Shown piece after piece: positions 28,397-37,680 of a stretch of 64,000 nt of DNA (within the stretch, counting starts at the first letter, position 1; each line of letters starts with the position of its first letter). The stretch comes from Candidatus Methanomethylophilaceae archaeon (GTDB taxonomy: Archaea; Thermoplasmatota; Thermoplasmata; Methanomassiliicoccales; Methanomethylophilaceae). Under the pieces are notes generated by a model. The model had not been told where the DNA came from and ran no database searches. It was given only the letters and a program-made list of their open reading frames with translations. Both the position numbers and the translations under genes were made by a program. Where the stretch lies: positions 1 through 64,000 of the forward strand of contig CALUOK010000006.1 in assembly GCA_944322255.1 (NCBI GenBank), written 5' to 3'.

Positions 28397-30397
28397 ATGG
28401 AAACATATCAGTACGGTCTCAAAAGAGGCGGATCACGCAGTGATCAGGTAATGAAGTACGTCCTTCTTGCGGTCTCTTCTGCGGCCGTACTGATAGTCTT
28501 ACTCATCATCCTGTTCACAATCTCCAGCAGCTGGACCTCCATCTCCGCGAACGGAATCCTCGATTTCATCTTCGGAGATGTCTGGGCCCCCGGCAGGGAG
28601 GACTACGGTGCTCTGCCCCTCATCGCCGGAACGATCCTCGTGACGTTCGGCGCCATGGTGTTCGCAGTGCCCGTGGGACTCGCCTCCGCCATCTACATTT
28701 CCGAGATCGCTCCCGCCAAGACCAGGAACGTCCTGAAGCCCCTGGTGGAGCTGTTCTCGGCCATCCCCTCCGTCGTGTACGGATTCATCGGAATGGTCGT
28801 CCTGATCCCAGTGCTCAAGATGTTCTTCCCCGACCAGCAGGTGTTCAGCAACTCCTGGTTGGCTGCATCCCTGGTGCTGGGCGTGATGGCCATGCCAACG
28901 ATCATCTCCGTCTCCGAGGACGCGATACACTCCGTGCCGCAGTCCTACAGGGAGGCGTCCCAGGCAATGGGCGCCACCAAATGGGAGACAATCATCAAAG
29001 TCGTGGTTCCGGCCGCTATCTCCGGAATCTCCGCAGCCATCATTCTGGGCATCGGCAGGGCGATCGGTGAGACCATGGCGGTCCTCATGCTGACCGGCAA
29101 CTCACCCGTGATCCCTGAGCCCCTGTGGAACGTCTTCGGTCTGATCAGCACACTCACCGGAACCATCGCGCTCCAGCTCCCCGAGTCCGTGGCAGGGTCC
29201 GTCACCCAGTCCGCCCTCTTCGAGCTGGGAGTCATCCTGATGGTCATGGTCCTCGCCGTCAACATCTGTGCGAGGTATGTGATCAAGAGGACCAACCGCA
29301 AGCTTGGCAACGCCGACCCCACGAAGTCGCTCCTGTTCCGCATCACCGGCAGGACGAGCCTGCTCCCGGCCGGCTCGGGACTGATGGACAAGGCCTCCGA
29401 CCATAAGGGCGAACTGATGACCCTGTTCCTCTTCGCGCTCGTGTTCGTCGGAGTGTGGATGTTCGCGTCCCTGCTGACCAGCGACCTCTACTCCCTCATA
29501 GCCGCAGTGGTGGTCGTCGCCGCGCTCGCCGCGGTCCTGAAGGTCTTCTCGGGGGTCAACTCCACCGAGAGGCAGAAGGTCTGCTTCGGCGGACTCACGG
29601 TCGTCATGGGCTTCGTGCTCCTGATACTGGTGGTCATCATCGGATACATCCTGATCAACGGGCTCCCCGTCATCGACTGGGAGTTCCTCACCACGAGCCC
29701 CACACCCGGAGGAAGGGGCGGAGGAATCTTCCCCGCCATCGTCGGGTCCCTGGAGCTCATCGCCGGTACCGCGCTGATCGCGTTCCCGCTGGGAATCCTC
29801 ACGGGAATCTATCTGAACGAGTACGCCAGGAACACCCCCTACACGAGGGTCATCAGGGAGGCCATCGACCTCCTCAACGGAACGCCGTCCATCGTGTTCG
29901 GAATGTTCGGTATGATCGTCTTCGTCAGGTACGCCGGCATGGGATACTCCATGCTCGCAGGCTGGATAACCCTGGCCTTCATGATCCTGCCCGTCATCAT
30001 CAGGACCACCGAGGAGGCCATGAAGTCGGTTCCACCGGAGCTCAGGGAAGCCTCCAGGGCCATGGGCGCCACCAAGTGGAAGACCATCTACAAGGTGGTC
30101 ATCCCCGCCGCCATGGGAGGTATCGTCACCGGTTCCATCCTGTCCATCGGACGCGCCGCCGGAGAGACCGCCCCCATCATGCTGACCGCCGCGGTCATCT
30201 CACAGCCCAACCTGGCCGGATCCATCTTCGAGCCCGTCATGGCGCTCCCCCTGCACCTGTACCATCTGGCGATGGACCTGCCCGGTACGACGGACCTCCA
30301 GTACGGAACAGCCACAGTGCTGCTGTTCATCGTGCTGGTGTTCTTCGTCGCGGCATCGCTGATCAGAAGCCACTACAACAAGAAGGTTAGGTGGTGA
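28397..30397 (+). CDS. pstCA: Fused phosphate ABC permease PstC-PstA
   Basis: A 666-residue membrane protein joining both phosphate permeases in one chain. The first half (to about residue 300) is PstC-like with the EAA-loop EASQAMGATKWETIIKVVVP. The second half (from about 390) is PstA-like with EASRAMGATKWKTIYKVVIP and the LNGTPSIVFGMFGMIVF segment. Two extra hydrophobic helices between the halves (LFLFALVFVGVWMFASLL, LIAAVVVVAALAAVLKVF) act as linker. SD AAGGAGG precedes ATG 28397, 12 nt after pstS. The protein forms the inner-membrane channel driven by PstB. Confidence 0.95.
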   Translation: METYQYGLKRGGSRSDQVMKYVLLAVSSAAVLIVLLIILFTISSSWTSISANGILDFIFGDVWAPGREDYGALPLIAGTILVTFGAMVFAVPVGLASAIYISEIAPAKTRNVLKPLVELFSAIPSVVYGFIGMVVLIPVLKMFFPDQQVFSNSWLAASLVLGVMAMPTIISVSEDAIHSVPQSYREASQAMGATKWETIIKVVVPAAISGISAAIILGIGRAIGETMAVLMLTGNSPVIPEPLWNVFGLISTLTGTIALQLPESVAGSVTQSALFELGVILMVMVLAVNICARYVIKRTNRKLGNADPTKSLLFRITGRTSLLPAGSGLMDKASDHKGELMTLFLFALVFVGVWMFASLLTSDLYSLIAAVVVVAALAAVLKVFSGVNSTERQKVCFGGLTVVMGFVLLILVVIIGYILINGLPVIDWEFLTTSPTPGGRGGGIFPAIVGSLELIAGTALIAFPLGILTGIYLNEYARNTPYTRVIREAIDLLNGTPSIVFGMFGMIVFVRYAGMGYSMLAGWITLAFMILPVIIRTTEEAMKSVPPELREASRAMGATKWKTIYKVVIPAAMGGIVTGSILSIGRAAGETAPIMLTAAVISQPNLAGSIFEPVMALPLHLYHLAMDLPGTTDLQYGTATVLLFIVLVFFVAASLIRSHYNKKVRW

Positions 30398-30400
30398 CAA

Positions 30401-31315
30401 ATGAATTTCAAGTTCGGAAAGAAAGAGAACAACGAAGTGGCGGCGCCGTCCGCCGACGGCCCTAAGATGGCCGCCGAGATCGACGAGAACACCGCCAAGG
30501 ACATCAACTTCCTCGAGTGGTCGAAGAACACCGACCCGATGGTCGTCAGCTTCGACAAGGACGACGTCTGCATAGACATCAGGAACATCGACCTCTGGTA
30601 CGGCGAGAAGCAGGCCCTGTTCAAGGTCGACCTCCCGGTCAAGAAGAACTCCATCACCGCCCTCATCGGACCCTCCGGATGCGGCAAGTCCACCCTGCTG
30701 AGGAGCATCAACAGGATGAACGACCTGGTCCCCGGATGCAGGATCGAGGGCGAGATGCTGTTCCACGGAGACAACCTGTACGCCCCCGACGTGGACATCA
30801 ACGACCTGAGGACCAGGATCGGGATGATCTTCCAGAAGCCCAACCCGTTCCCCATGACCATCAGGGAGAACATCACCTACGGGCCGAAGATCCACGGCAT
30901 CAAGGACAAGAAGGAGCTGAACGAGATCGTCGAGAGGTGCCTCCAGCAGGCGGCCCTCTACGACGAGGTTGCCGACCGTCTCGACACCTCCGCCCTTGGA
31001 CTCTCCGGAGGACAGCAGCAGAGGCTGTGCATCGCCAGGGCGCTCTCGGTCAACCCCGAGGTCATCCTCATGGACGAGCCCACATCCGCCCTGGACCCCA
31101 TCGCCACCTCGAAGATCGAGGACCTGGCCCTGGAGCTCAAGAAGGACTACACCGTGGCCATCGTCACCCACAACATGCAGCAGGCTTCCCGTATCGCGGA
31201 CTACACCGGGTTCATGTACCTCGGCAAGATGATCGAGTTCAACGACACCGGTGCGATGTTCAACAAGCCGGAGAAGGCAATGACCGAGAGATACCTCACA
31301 GGAAGGTTCGGATGA
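30401..31315 (+). CDS. pstB: Phosphate ABC transporter ATP-binding protein
   Basis: A 304-residue ABC ATPase. Walker [11 protein letters not shown]-loop [18 protein letters not shown] (diagnostic for PstB), signature LSGGQQQRL, Walker [14 protein letters not shown] and switch THNM are all present. It has an N-terminal extension of about 50 residues before the usual start near the [11 protein letters not shown] strand, rich in charged residues and of unknown role. ATG 30401 is 3 nt after the pstCA stop region with GGTGGTGA as SD. Confidence 0.97.
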   Translation: MNFKFGKKENNEVAAPSADGPKMAAEIDENTAKDINFLEWSKNTDPMVVSFDKDDVCIDIRNIDLWYGEKQALFKVDLPVKKNSITALIGPSGCGKSTLLRSINRMNDLVPGCRIEGEMLFHGDNLYAPDVDINDLRTRIGMIFQKPNPFPMTIRENITYGPKIHGIKDKKELNEIVERCLQQAALYDEVADRLDTSALGLSGGQQQRLCIARALSVNPEVILMDEPTSALDPIATSKIEDLALELKKDYTVAIVTHNMQQASRIADYTGFMYLGKMIEFNDTGAMFNKPEKAMTERYLTGRFG

Positions 31316-31319
31316 TAAC

Positions 31320-31967
31320 ATGCAGAGATTCCTAGACGACATTGAAGCACTGGTGAACGAGACCGTGGACATGGGCAACCTGGCTTCCGAGATGATCGAG
31401 AAGTCGGTTCAGGCTATCGTCGACGGCAACCTGGACCTGGCGGACGAGGTCATCGACGAGTTCGCCAGGATCGACCGCTACGACCACGAGATCGAGGACG
31501 CCGCGATAAGGATCCTCACGATCTACCAGCCCACCGCCATGGACACCAGGACCGTCGCCACGATCCTGAAGTCCATCACCTACCTGGAGAGGATCGGGAA
31601 GTACAGCTACAACATCGCCACCGCCACCAAGTATCTGGCGGACAAGCCGATGTTCGAGCCCGTGCACCTGATCCAGCCCGTGGGAGAGGTCGCCGTCCGC
31701 ATGGTCAAGCTGGTCACCAAGGCCTTCGAGGAGAAGTCCGTGGACGAGCTCGACAAGATCTCCGAGATGGACGACTACCTGGACAAGACCATGCGCGAGG
31801 ACCTGATGAAGATCGTCGATTTCATCAACGAGAACGATCAGAGCGCCGACGTGTGCACGTACTACATCACGGTGATCAAGTACCTCGAGAGGGTCGGCGA
31901 CCACGCGTGCAAGATGGCCGAGAAGGTCAACTTCATGGTCACCGGAATGCGCGCCCACATCGCCTGA
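31320..31967 (+). CDS. phoU: Phosphate transport regulator PhoU
   Basis: A 215-residue protein of two three-helix bundles (MGNLASEMIEKSVQAIVDGN, EKSVDELDKISEMDDYLDK) with the conserved E/DxxxRIxxY and YLERVGDHACKMAE helices that bind metal. It follows pstB by 4 nt, so it is the last gene of the operon. It probably restrains the transporter when phosphate is ample. It is distinct from the AbrB-PhoU fusion upstream. Confidence 0.95.
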   Translation: MQRFLDDIEALVNETVDMGNLASEMIEKSVQAIVDGNLDLADEVIDEFARIDRYDHEIEDAAIRILTIYQPTAMDTRTVATILKSITYLERIGKYSYNIATATKYLADKPMFEPVHLIQPVGEVAVRMVKLVTKAFEEKSVDELDKISEMDDYLDKTMREDLMKIVDFINENDQSADVCTYYITVIKYLERVGDHACKMAEKVNFMVTGMRAHIA

Positions 31968-32113
31968 ACATTCAAACCCTTTACACCTTTATCCCATCGG
32001 GGCTTCGGCCCCACCTTTGTCTGAAGTGGCGGTCTCCGGATGGATACATAGTTTGCGCACCGCCTCCTTCGATACCGTTTTCTTCACACCTTCAGATTCC
32101 CAACTGTGTTACC

Positions 32114-32416
32114 ATGAGGTGCTTGGCCGTCGAACTGAAGAGGTCCCAGTGGGTTTTCTACCTGATCGTTGGACTTCTGTCTATCGTCTTTCTGATCTTG
32201 AACGTGCTCTGGTTCATGACCACCGACTGGGGCTTTGGGGCGTACATATCCCTGGTCTTCTGCCCCCTGGTCCTGTGCTACCTCGCTTTCGACTCCTTCA
32301 GGCAGTACAGGAAGGCCGCCGTCACGGACATGTCCGACGGCGACGTTCGTGCCGCCCACGTCAAGGGCCTTTCGATGGGCACGTACGCGGTCGAGATCGA
32401 CGATGGGGAGGAGTGA
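32114..32416 (+). CDS. Small two-helix membrane protein
   Basis: A 100-residue hypothetical protein with two hydrophobic helices (WVFYLIVGLLSIVFLILNVL and GAYISLVFCPLVLCYLAF) and a hydrophilic C-terminal tail (QYRKAAVTDMSDGDVRAAHV). Codon usage fits the genome. No SD is obvious at ATG 32114. Function unknown. Confidence 0.55.
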   Translation: MRCLAVELKRSQWVFYLIVGLLSIVFLILNVLWFMTTDWGFGAYISLVFCPLVLCYLAFDSFRQYRKAAVTDMSDGDVRAAHVKGLSMGTYAVEIDDGEE

Positions 32417-32468
32417 CCTCCCCGAGAAGGGTCCGGACGGTGTCCGGTAAGCGGTTTGCGGCGGACCG

Positions 32469-33020
32469 TCAGCTGGCGAAGCACTGGCCGTTCTCGCGGA
32501 TCCTGTTGGTCACGTAGAGTCCGATGACGCACAGGATGATCCCGAACAGCACCGCGTCCACCACCCCGAGGGCCATGAACAGCGGAAGCACCGATGCGGC
32601 GATGCAGAGCACCAGGCTGAGCCTGTAGTTCTCCCTTTTTCCGGTCATGAACCCGGACACCAGGGCGCACAGGCCGCTGAGCAGGATGAAGACGCCGATG
32701 AACATCACGGCGGTGGACGTCTGGTCCAGGGTCAGGCCGTAGAACAGGCCGTTCTCGTCCGCCAGCTCCGCCCAGTTGCCGTCCAGCATCCCGTAGGCGG
32801 CGAAGGCCACCACTCCGGCGAGGACCGCCAGGATGCCGTACAGCATCATCAGCCTGGGTATGCTCTCCAGGGTGTCCTCCTTCTTCCAGCCGGCCTTGTT
32901 CCTGTAGAAGTCGGCGGTCCTGTCGTAGGGGGTCCCGTCCAGGGCGGCCCCGCATGTGGGGCAGTACTCCGACCCATCGGGGATCGGCTCCCCGCACCTT
33001 ATGCAGTGTCTCTCCTCCAT
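32469..33020 (-). CDS. Zinc-ribbon multi-pass membrane protein
   Basis: A 183-residue protein with an N-terminal zinc ribbon (CIRCGEPIPDGSEYCPTCG, CxxC...CxxC) and four predicted membrane helices beginning at about residue 56. It is paralogous to the gene immediately upstream (33030-33566), suggesting tandem duplication, and belongs to a loose family also seen at 45638 and 62882. Role unknown. The genes are 9 nt apart and co-transcribed. Confidence 0.8.
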   Translation of the reverse strand: MEERHCIRCGEPIPDGSEYCPTCGAALDGTPYDRTADFYRNKAGWKKEDTLESIPRLMMLYGILAVLAGVVAFAAYGMLDGNWAELADENGLFYGLTLDQTSTAVMFIGVFILLSGLCALVSGFMTGKRENYRLSLVLCIAASVLPLFMALGVVDAVLFGIILCVIGLYVTNRIRENGQCFAS

Positions 33021-33029
33021 GGTCCCGCC

Positions 33030-33566
33030 TCAGGATGTGAACATGTTCTTGTCCCTGTACAGCAGGAACGTGACGATCAGTCCGACGATGATGCTGATGA
33101 AGCTGAAGAACCCGTAGCTGAGGACGGATGCGGCCAGGCAGGCCACCACGGCGTAGGTCTTCGGGCCTCCCTGCCTGCAGAACCAGTAGCTCACCAGGGC
33201 CAGGGCCCCGCTGACGATGGTCATGACGCCGCTGATCAGGTACTCGGTGGGGATGGAGTCGCTCCAGGCCGGGAGGGCCAGTCCGAACGACTCGTACATG
33301 TCGGCGATCTGGTTGTAGTCGGCCTCGGTGAAGGTCAGGCCGATGTATGTTCCGTAAACCCCCACGATGAGCGCGATTATCCCGTACAGCAGGACGAAGA
33401 TCCCGATGTTGATGCCCCCGGACTGGGAGCCGGAGTATCCCGCGCGGGCCTCGGCGGCGTGAGGGTTGGACCTCCCGTCCACGCCGGATCCGCAGGCCGG
33501 GCAGAACTCCGCACCGGGCGGGAGCATGGCCCCGCACACCACGCAGAAGTTGTTCTCTTCCGTCAT
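33030..33566 (-). CDS. Zinc-ribbon multi-pass membrane protein
   Basis: A 178-residue protein with zinc ribbon CVVCGAMLPPGAEFCPACG, a Gly/Ser-rich linker and four hydrophobic helices (IFVLLYGIIALIVGVYGTYI and others). The start is ATG 33566 with GGGAGTGG upstream; an in-frame GTG/ATG further out has no SD. It is paired with the downstream paralog. Confidence 0.8.
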   Translation of the reverse strand: MTEENNFCVVCGAMLPPGAEFCPACGSGVDGRSNPHAAEARAGYSGSQSGGINIGIFVLLYGIIALIVGVYGTYIGLTFTEADYNQIADMYESFGLALPAWSDSIPTEYLISGVMTIVSGALALVSYWFCRQGGPKTYAVVACLAASVLSYGFFSFISIIVGLIVTFLLYRDKNMFTS

Positions 33567-33653
33567 GCCACTCCCTAGCACCATATCCTTTAACTACTCT
33601 ATTATGGGAGGTTCGGAACCGTCCGCCATCCATAATCGAGGCACTCGGCAGGG

Positions 33654-33790
33654 TTATATACGACATCCCCATCTTCCCAATCACGGAGTTCAGATGCCGT
33701 CAAGGTGTCTGCCGTGGAGGGTTTTTCACCCTCAGGCCGCACGGGGTCGATGGACGGACGTGCGGAGACCGAGCAGCATGTCTGCAGTAA
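33654..33790 (+). ncRNA. Candidate structured small RNA between two TATA boxes
   Basis: TATA box TTATATAC (33654-33661) predicts a start near 33682. The following about 100 nt lack a credible ORF but fold well. GTCT (33707) pairs with AGAC (33766) around two internal hairpins, GAGGGT/ACCCTC with loop TTTTC (33717-33733) and a 7-bp CCGCACG/CGTGCGG (33737-33765). A second TATA box at 33815 serves the ribosomal operon, so the first promoter needs its own product. No C/D or H/ACA boxes were identified with certainty. The class is unknown. Confidence 0.35.
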
Positions 33791-33814
33791 CAGTATTGTT
33801 CCTTCTAGCAACGC

Positions 33815-33822
33815 TTATATAC
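33815..33822 (+). promoter_or_regulatory. TATA box of the rps19e operon
   Basis: TTATATAC, 75 nt upstream of the rps19e start. The predicted start near 33842 leaves a leader of about 48 nt containing the palindrome CCTCACGGCATCGTGAGG (33853-33870). Confidence 0.6.
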
Positions 33823-33889
33823 CACTTCACTATACCAACGCCCGTTATTGCGCCTCACGGCATCGTGAGGAGCGATGCGAGGTATCAAT

Positions 33890-34318
33890 ATGGTAACCGT
33901 CTACGACGTCCCTGCCGAGCAGCTCATACTCAAGACGGCCCAGAAGCTCAAGGAGAACCCCAACATCGTTCCCCCTGAGTGGGCCGAGTATGTGAAGACC
34001 GGCAGGCACACAGAGAGGGGCCCCACCCAGGACGACTGGTGGTACACTAGGGCCGCCTCCATCATGAGGAAGCTGTACGTTAAGGGACCGATGGGATCCT
34101 CCAGGCTCGCCGCCGAGTACGGCGGATACGCCGACAAGGGATCCATGCCCAACAGGGCAGTCAAGGGAAGCCGCAACATCGCCAGGAAGTGCATGATGCA
34201 GCTCGAGGCCGCCGGCTACCTGGTCTCCAAGGACAAAGAGGGCCGCGCCATCAGCCCCGCGGGACAGTCCCTTCTGGACAACACCGCCAAAGAGGTTTAC
34301 GACGAGATGAGGGCCTGA
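33890..34318 (+). CDS. rps19e: Ribosomal protein S19e
   Basis: A 142-residue small-subunit protein of the archaeal/eukaryotic S19e family. Landmarks are the N-terminal VTVYDVPAEQLILKTAQKLK, the core WWYTRAASIMRKLYVKGPMG and C-terminal GRAISPAGQSLLD. The start ATG 33890 follows GAGGT. It leads a compact operon with PDCD5, L39e, L31e and eIF6, the usual archaeal arrangement. Confidence 0.97.
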   Translation: MVTVYDVPAEQLILKTAQKLKENPNIVPPEWAEYVKTGRHTERGPTQDDWWYTRAASIMRKLYVKGPMGSSRLAAEYGGYADKGSMPNRAVKGSRNIARKCMMQLEAAGYLVSKDKEGRAISPAGQSLLDNTAKEVYDEMRA

Positions 34319-34330
34319 GGAGGAATCGGC

Positions 34331-34660
34331 ATGGAAGATCCCGAATTGGAGGCAATCAGACAGAGGAGGATGGCCGAGCTCCAGCAGCAGGCCCAGAACC
34401 AGGCAGCCCAGGAGGAGCAGGCCAAGAGGATGGAGATGCAGAAGCAGAACGCCCTCAGGCAGATCCTCACCACCGAGGCCAGGCAGAGACTGGCCAACAT
34501 CAGGCTCGCCAACCCGCACATGGCGGACACTGTCGAGATGCAGCTCATCCAGCTCGCCCAGAGCGGCAGGATTCAGGGAATCATCGATGACACCATGCTG
34601 AGGAACATCCTTGCGCAGATCACCCCCCAGCAGAGGGAGATCACCATAGAGAGGAGATAA
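34331..34660 (+). CDS. PDCD5-family DNA-binding protein
   Basis: A 109-residue protein of the PDCD5/TFAR19 family. It has a Gln/Ala-rich coiled N-terminus ([20 protein letters not shown]) and a helical core ([32 protein letters not shown]). Archaeal homologs bind DNA non-specifically and are regularly placed between rps19e and rpl39e. SD GAGGAG precedes ATG 34331. Confidence 0.93.
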   Translation: MEDPELEAIRQRRMAELQQQAQNQAAQEEQAKRMEMQKQNALRQILTTEARQRLANIRLANPHMADTVEMQLIQLAQSGRIQGIIDDTMLRNILAQITPQQREITIERR

Positions 34661-34662
34661 TC

Positions 34663-34818
34663 ATGTCAAGCACAAAGGCCCCCGCGATGAAACAGAGGCT
34701 GAACAAGAAGGTCAACCAGAACCGCCGTGTCCCGGCCTGGGTCATGCTCAGGACCAACAGGCAGTTCCTCCGCCACCCCAAGAGAAGGTCGTGGCGCATG
34801 TCCAAACTTAAGGAGTGA
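34663..34818 (+). CDS. rpl39e: Ribosomal protein L39e
   Basis: A 51-residue, very basic large-subunit protein. The core [20 protein letters not shown] and [14 protein letters not shown] are typical of L39e, which lies in the exit tunnel. ATG 34663, 2 nt after the PDCD5 stop. Too short to stand out as an ORF but unambiguous by sequence and by position before rpl31e. Confidence 0.95.
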   Translation: MSSTKAPAMKQRLNKKVNQNRRVPAWVMLRTNRQFLRHPKRRSWRMSKLKE

Positions 34819-34823
34819 TTCGG

Positions 34824-35087
34824 ATGGCAGACGAAGTCGAGAGAATCATGGTCATCCCGCTCAGGGCGGCGAAGCAGGCACCCCGCACCCGCAGGGCCAA
34901 GCGCGCCATCAAAGAGGTCAGGGAGATCGTCATGAGGCACATGAAGGTCGACGCCGAGCACGTCTGGATCGACGCCAGTGTCAACGAGAAGATCTGGGAG
35001 AACGGAATCCGCAACCCGCCCTCCAAGATCACCGTGAAAGCAGTCAAGTTCGACGACGGCCTCGTAGAGGTCTCGCTGGCCGAGTGA
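34824..35087 (+). CDS. rpl31e: Ribosomal protein L31e
   Basis: An 87-residue large-subunit protein. EVERIMVIPLRAAKQAPRTR, RAKRAIKEVREIVMRHMKVD and the WIDASVNEKIWENGI region identify L31e. ATG 34824, 5 nt after rpl39e. It is followed by tif6 as in most archaea. Confidence 0.96.
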   Translation: MADEVERIMVIPLRAAKQAPRTRRAKRAIKEVREIVMRHMKVDAEHVWIDASVNEKIWENGIRNPPSKITVKAVKFDDGLVEVSLAE

Positions 35088-35091
35088 TACG

Positions 35092-35754
35092 ATGATGAGG
35101 TTCTCGCGCCACTCAGGCAACCCCAACATCGGCGTGTTCGCCGCGGTGAACGAGAGCCTCGCCTTCACCTCCGCCGACGCCTCCCCGGAGTTCGTAAGAG
35201 CCCTCGAGGAGGCGATCGGCGTCAAAACCATTAAAACAACGGTGGCAGGGGCCCACGTCATAGGCTCCCTGATGGTCATGAACTCCAACTGCGCGGTGGT
35301 CTCCGGGCTCACCGAGGAGAGGGAGGTCCAGGTCATCGAGGAGCACATCCCCTGCTACAGGCTGGACGACGCTCTGAACGCCGCCGGGAACAACATCCTG
35401 GTCAACGACCACGGCGCCATCGTCAGCCCCGAGTACGGGCCGGCCGTCGCGAAGCCGCTCTCTGACGCACTTGGCGTTGAGGTGGTCTTCTCCTCCATCG
35501 CCGGATGCAACACCGTCGGATCCGTGTGCAGGGCCACCAACAAGGGCTGCGTCTGCCACATGGACGCCAGCGACGAGGAGGTCCAGCTGATCAAGGACGT
35601 TCTGAAGGTCCAGGAAGTTGTGAGGACCTCGGTCAACCACGGTTCCCGCATGGTCGGAGCCGGACTGGTGGCCAACTCCAAGGGCGCCGTAGTCGGCGAC
35701 GAGACCACGCCCATCGAGATGGGCAAGATCGAGGACGGGCTGCTGCTCTACTGA
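35092..35754 (+). CDS. tif6: Translation initiation factor 6
   Basis: A 220-residue aIF6, an anti-association factor that binds the large ribosomal subunit. The five-fold pseudo-repeat typical of the pentein fold is visible (NPNIGVFAAVNESLAF, NSNCAVVSGLTEEREVQVIE, NDHGAIVSPEYGP, TNKGCVCHMDASDEEVQLI, NSKGAVVGDETTPIEM). ATGs at 35092 and 35095 are both possible. Last gene of the translation operon. Confidence 0.97.
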   Translation: MMRFSRHSGNPNIGVFAAVNESLAFTSADASPEFVRALEEAIGVKTIKTTVAGAHVIGSLMVMNSNCAVVSGLTEEREVQVIEEHIPCYRLDDALNAAGNNILVNDHGAIVSPEYGPAVAKPLSDALGVEVVFSSIAGCNTVGSVCRATNKGCVCHMDASDEEVQLIKDVLKVQEVVRTSVNHGSRMVGAGLVANSKGAVVGDETTPIEMGKIEDGLLLY

Positions 35755-35805
35755 GCGGCCCTCCCATCTCTTTCTCTTCTATTACTCAAAAAGCGACAGT
35801 GCGTG

Positions 35806-36447
35806 TCAGCGGTCGAAGACCCAGCACTGCTTCATGCCGTCGATGTCGTCCCTGGACACGTCGATCTCGTTGCCGATGTAGTCCACGGCGTTCTCCGGTA
35901 TCATGTCCAGGAAGTCGTCCAGCGGGGTTATGGGTATGGACAGCCCGCCCACCCTGTAGTGCATGGGGACGATGACGTTGGGGTTCACGAGCTCCAGGAA
36001 CCTCTTGACCTCGGGAAGGGGCATGGTGAAGGTCTCACCCACAGGGACGAAGAGCATGTCCACGTTCCTGATCCTGGACAGGACGTCATCGTCGGGGATG
36101 CATCCGAGGTCTCCGCAGTGGCAGACGGAGATGTCGTCCATGCTGAACAGGTACATGGTGTTGGGTCCGCGCTCCTTCCCGCCCACTGCGTCGTGCCAAC
36201 TGGGAAGCCCATCGACCTCCAGGCCCTTGACTGTGAAGATCCCCTCGCGGGAGAGGATGTCGTCGTGTCTCCCGCGGACCGCGCGGACGGCGTTGTGGTC
36301 GTAGTGGTTGTGGGTCATCAGGACCACGTCGGCGGACACCGCCGGGGGCTTGATGCCGATGGAGCGGCCGTCGTGGGGGTCGACGACCAGCGTCAGCTGG
36401 GAGTCGCCGAACTCGAAGCAGGAGTGACCGTGCCATCTTACCTTCAT
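35806..36447 (-). CDS. UlaG-like metallo-beta-lactamase-fold hydrolase
   Basis: A 213-residue MBL-fold protein of the UlaG/COG2220 type. It begins MKVRWHGHSCFEF, the typical beta-strand start, and has the metal motif THNHYDH, then CHCGDLG and PMHYRVGG as later ligand regions. Substrate unknown. Divergent from the DUF373 gene, with a 105-nt gap that holds both promoters. Confidence 0.88.
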   Translation of the reverse strand: MKVRWHGHSCFEFGDSQLTLVVDPHDGRSIGIKPPAVSADVVLMTHNHYDHNAVRAVRGRHDDILSREGIFTVKGLEVDGLPSWHDAVGGKERGPNTMYLFSMDDISVCHCGDLGCIPDDDVLSRIRNVDMLFVPVGETFTMPLPEVKRFLELVNPNVIVPMHYRVGGLSIPITPLDDFLDMIPENAVDYIGNEIDVSRDDIDGMKQCWVFDR

Positions 36448-36552
36448 GCCGGCGTGTAACGGCCGGGTCGATAATAACCTGTCGTTGTGAACGGCGTTTC
36501 AAAGAGACATTCACAGCGAAGTCTCATAAGTAGGAGATTGCATTCACCACAC

Positions 36553-37680
36553 ATGAAGAAGACTCTGGTCCTGGTCGTGGACAGGGATGACGACTTCGGC
36601 GTCAAGGGGAAGGTCAACACCCCGGTCATAGGCGTTCAGAACTGCCTCGATGCGGCCACAGCCTTCGGAATAGCCGACCCGGAGGACTCGGACCTCAACG
36701 CCCTCTTCGCCGCCGTGAGCGTGTGCCTGGAGATCCAGGAGGACGGACACGAGGCCGATGTCGCCCTCATCTGCGGGGACGAGAAGGTGGGGCACCGCTC
36801 GGATTTAGCATTGGTGGCCCAGCTGGAGGAGGTCCTGGACGAGATCGAGCCGGACAGCGTGGTCCTTGTGGGGGACGGTGCGGAGGACGAGTACATCTAC
36901 CCGATCATCTCCTCCCGCGCCCATGTGGACTCGGTCAGGAAGGTCTACGTCAAGCAGGCCCCCGGCATTGAGGGTTCGTTCTACATCATCACCAAGATGC
37001 TGTCCGACCCGGGCAAGAGGAAGAGGTTCCTGGTCCCGCTGGGACTGATCATCGTGCTGCTGTCGCTGTTCTTCATAACGCCGGCCCTGATGGTCTACTC
37101 CGCGGACCACGACATCAACACCCTCGCCAGCATGTCCGGCGCCCTGGCGTTCTTCTTCATCGGTTTCGTCATCATCCTGTACGGGTACAACGTGGCCGAA
37201 CGGTACGAGGAGTTCAGGAGGAACCTGATATCGTCCCTGGCCGGGGACACCACCCGTCTGATCTTCCTGTGCATATCTGTGTGCATCGTGGTCATCATGG
37301 CCGCCTGGAACTACATCGAGCTGGGCGACCTGTACATCACCAGCGTCATCCAGTGGTGGCTGTACTTCGTCACCTCAATGATCTGGCCGGTGATCATCGC
37401 CATCATGGTCTACATCGTCGGGGCCGCCATCCAGGAGTACCAGACCCGCAGGGTCGTCAGGCTCAGCATCGTCTTCGGAAGCGTGGGCATCATGAGCCTC
37501 GGACTGGTGGGGATCGGGCTCCTGGACATGATATCCTACTTCGCGGGGATGTCCGTGTCCGTGGAGCTGGCCGTGGCCGAGATCGCCGCCGGTGTGGCGC
37601 TGTCCATCCTGAGCTCGTTCGTCAAGGACCGCATGACCCCCAGGAGCACCCAGGAGGCCGTCGGGGATGGAGTTCAGTGA
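36553..37680 (+). CDS. DUF373 family membrane protein
   Basis: A 375-residue protein of the archaeal DUF373 family. The soluble N-terminal domain (residues 1-145: KKTLVLVVDRDDDFGVKGKV, DGHEADVALICGDEKVGHRS, DSVVLVGDGAEDEYIYPIIS) is followed by about six membrane helices (from residue 155). The family is conserved in Euryarchaeota but its biochemistry is not known. ATG 36553 probably starts a short-leader transcript. The gene overlaps mptE by 14 nt. Confidence 0.9.
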   Translation: MKKTLVLVVDRDDDFGVKGKVNTPVIGVQNCLDAATAFGIADPEDSDLNALFAAVSVCLEIQEDGHEADVALICGDEKVGHRSDLALVAQLEEVLDEIEPDSVVLVGDGAEDEYIYPIISSRAHVDSVRKVYVKQAPGIEGSFYIITKMLSDPGKRKRFLVPLGLIIVLLSLFFITPALMVYSADHDINTLASMSGALAFFFIGFVIILYGYNVAERYEEFRRNLISSLAGDTTRLIFLCISVCIVVIMAAWNYIELGDLYITSVIQWWLYFVTSMIWPVIIAIMVYIVGAAIQEYQTRRVVRLSIVFGSVGIMSLGLVGIGLLDMISYFAGMSVSVELAVAEIAAGVALSILSSFVKDRMTPRSTQEAVGDGVQ

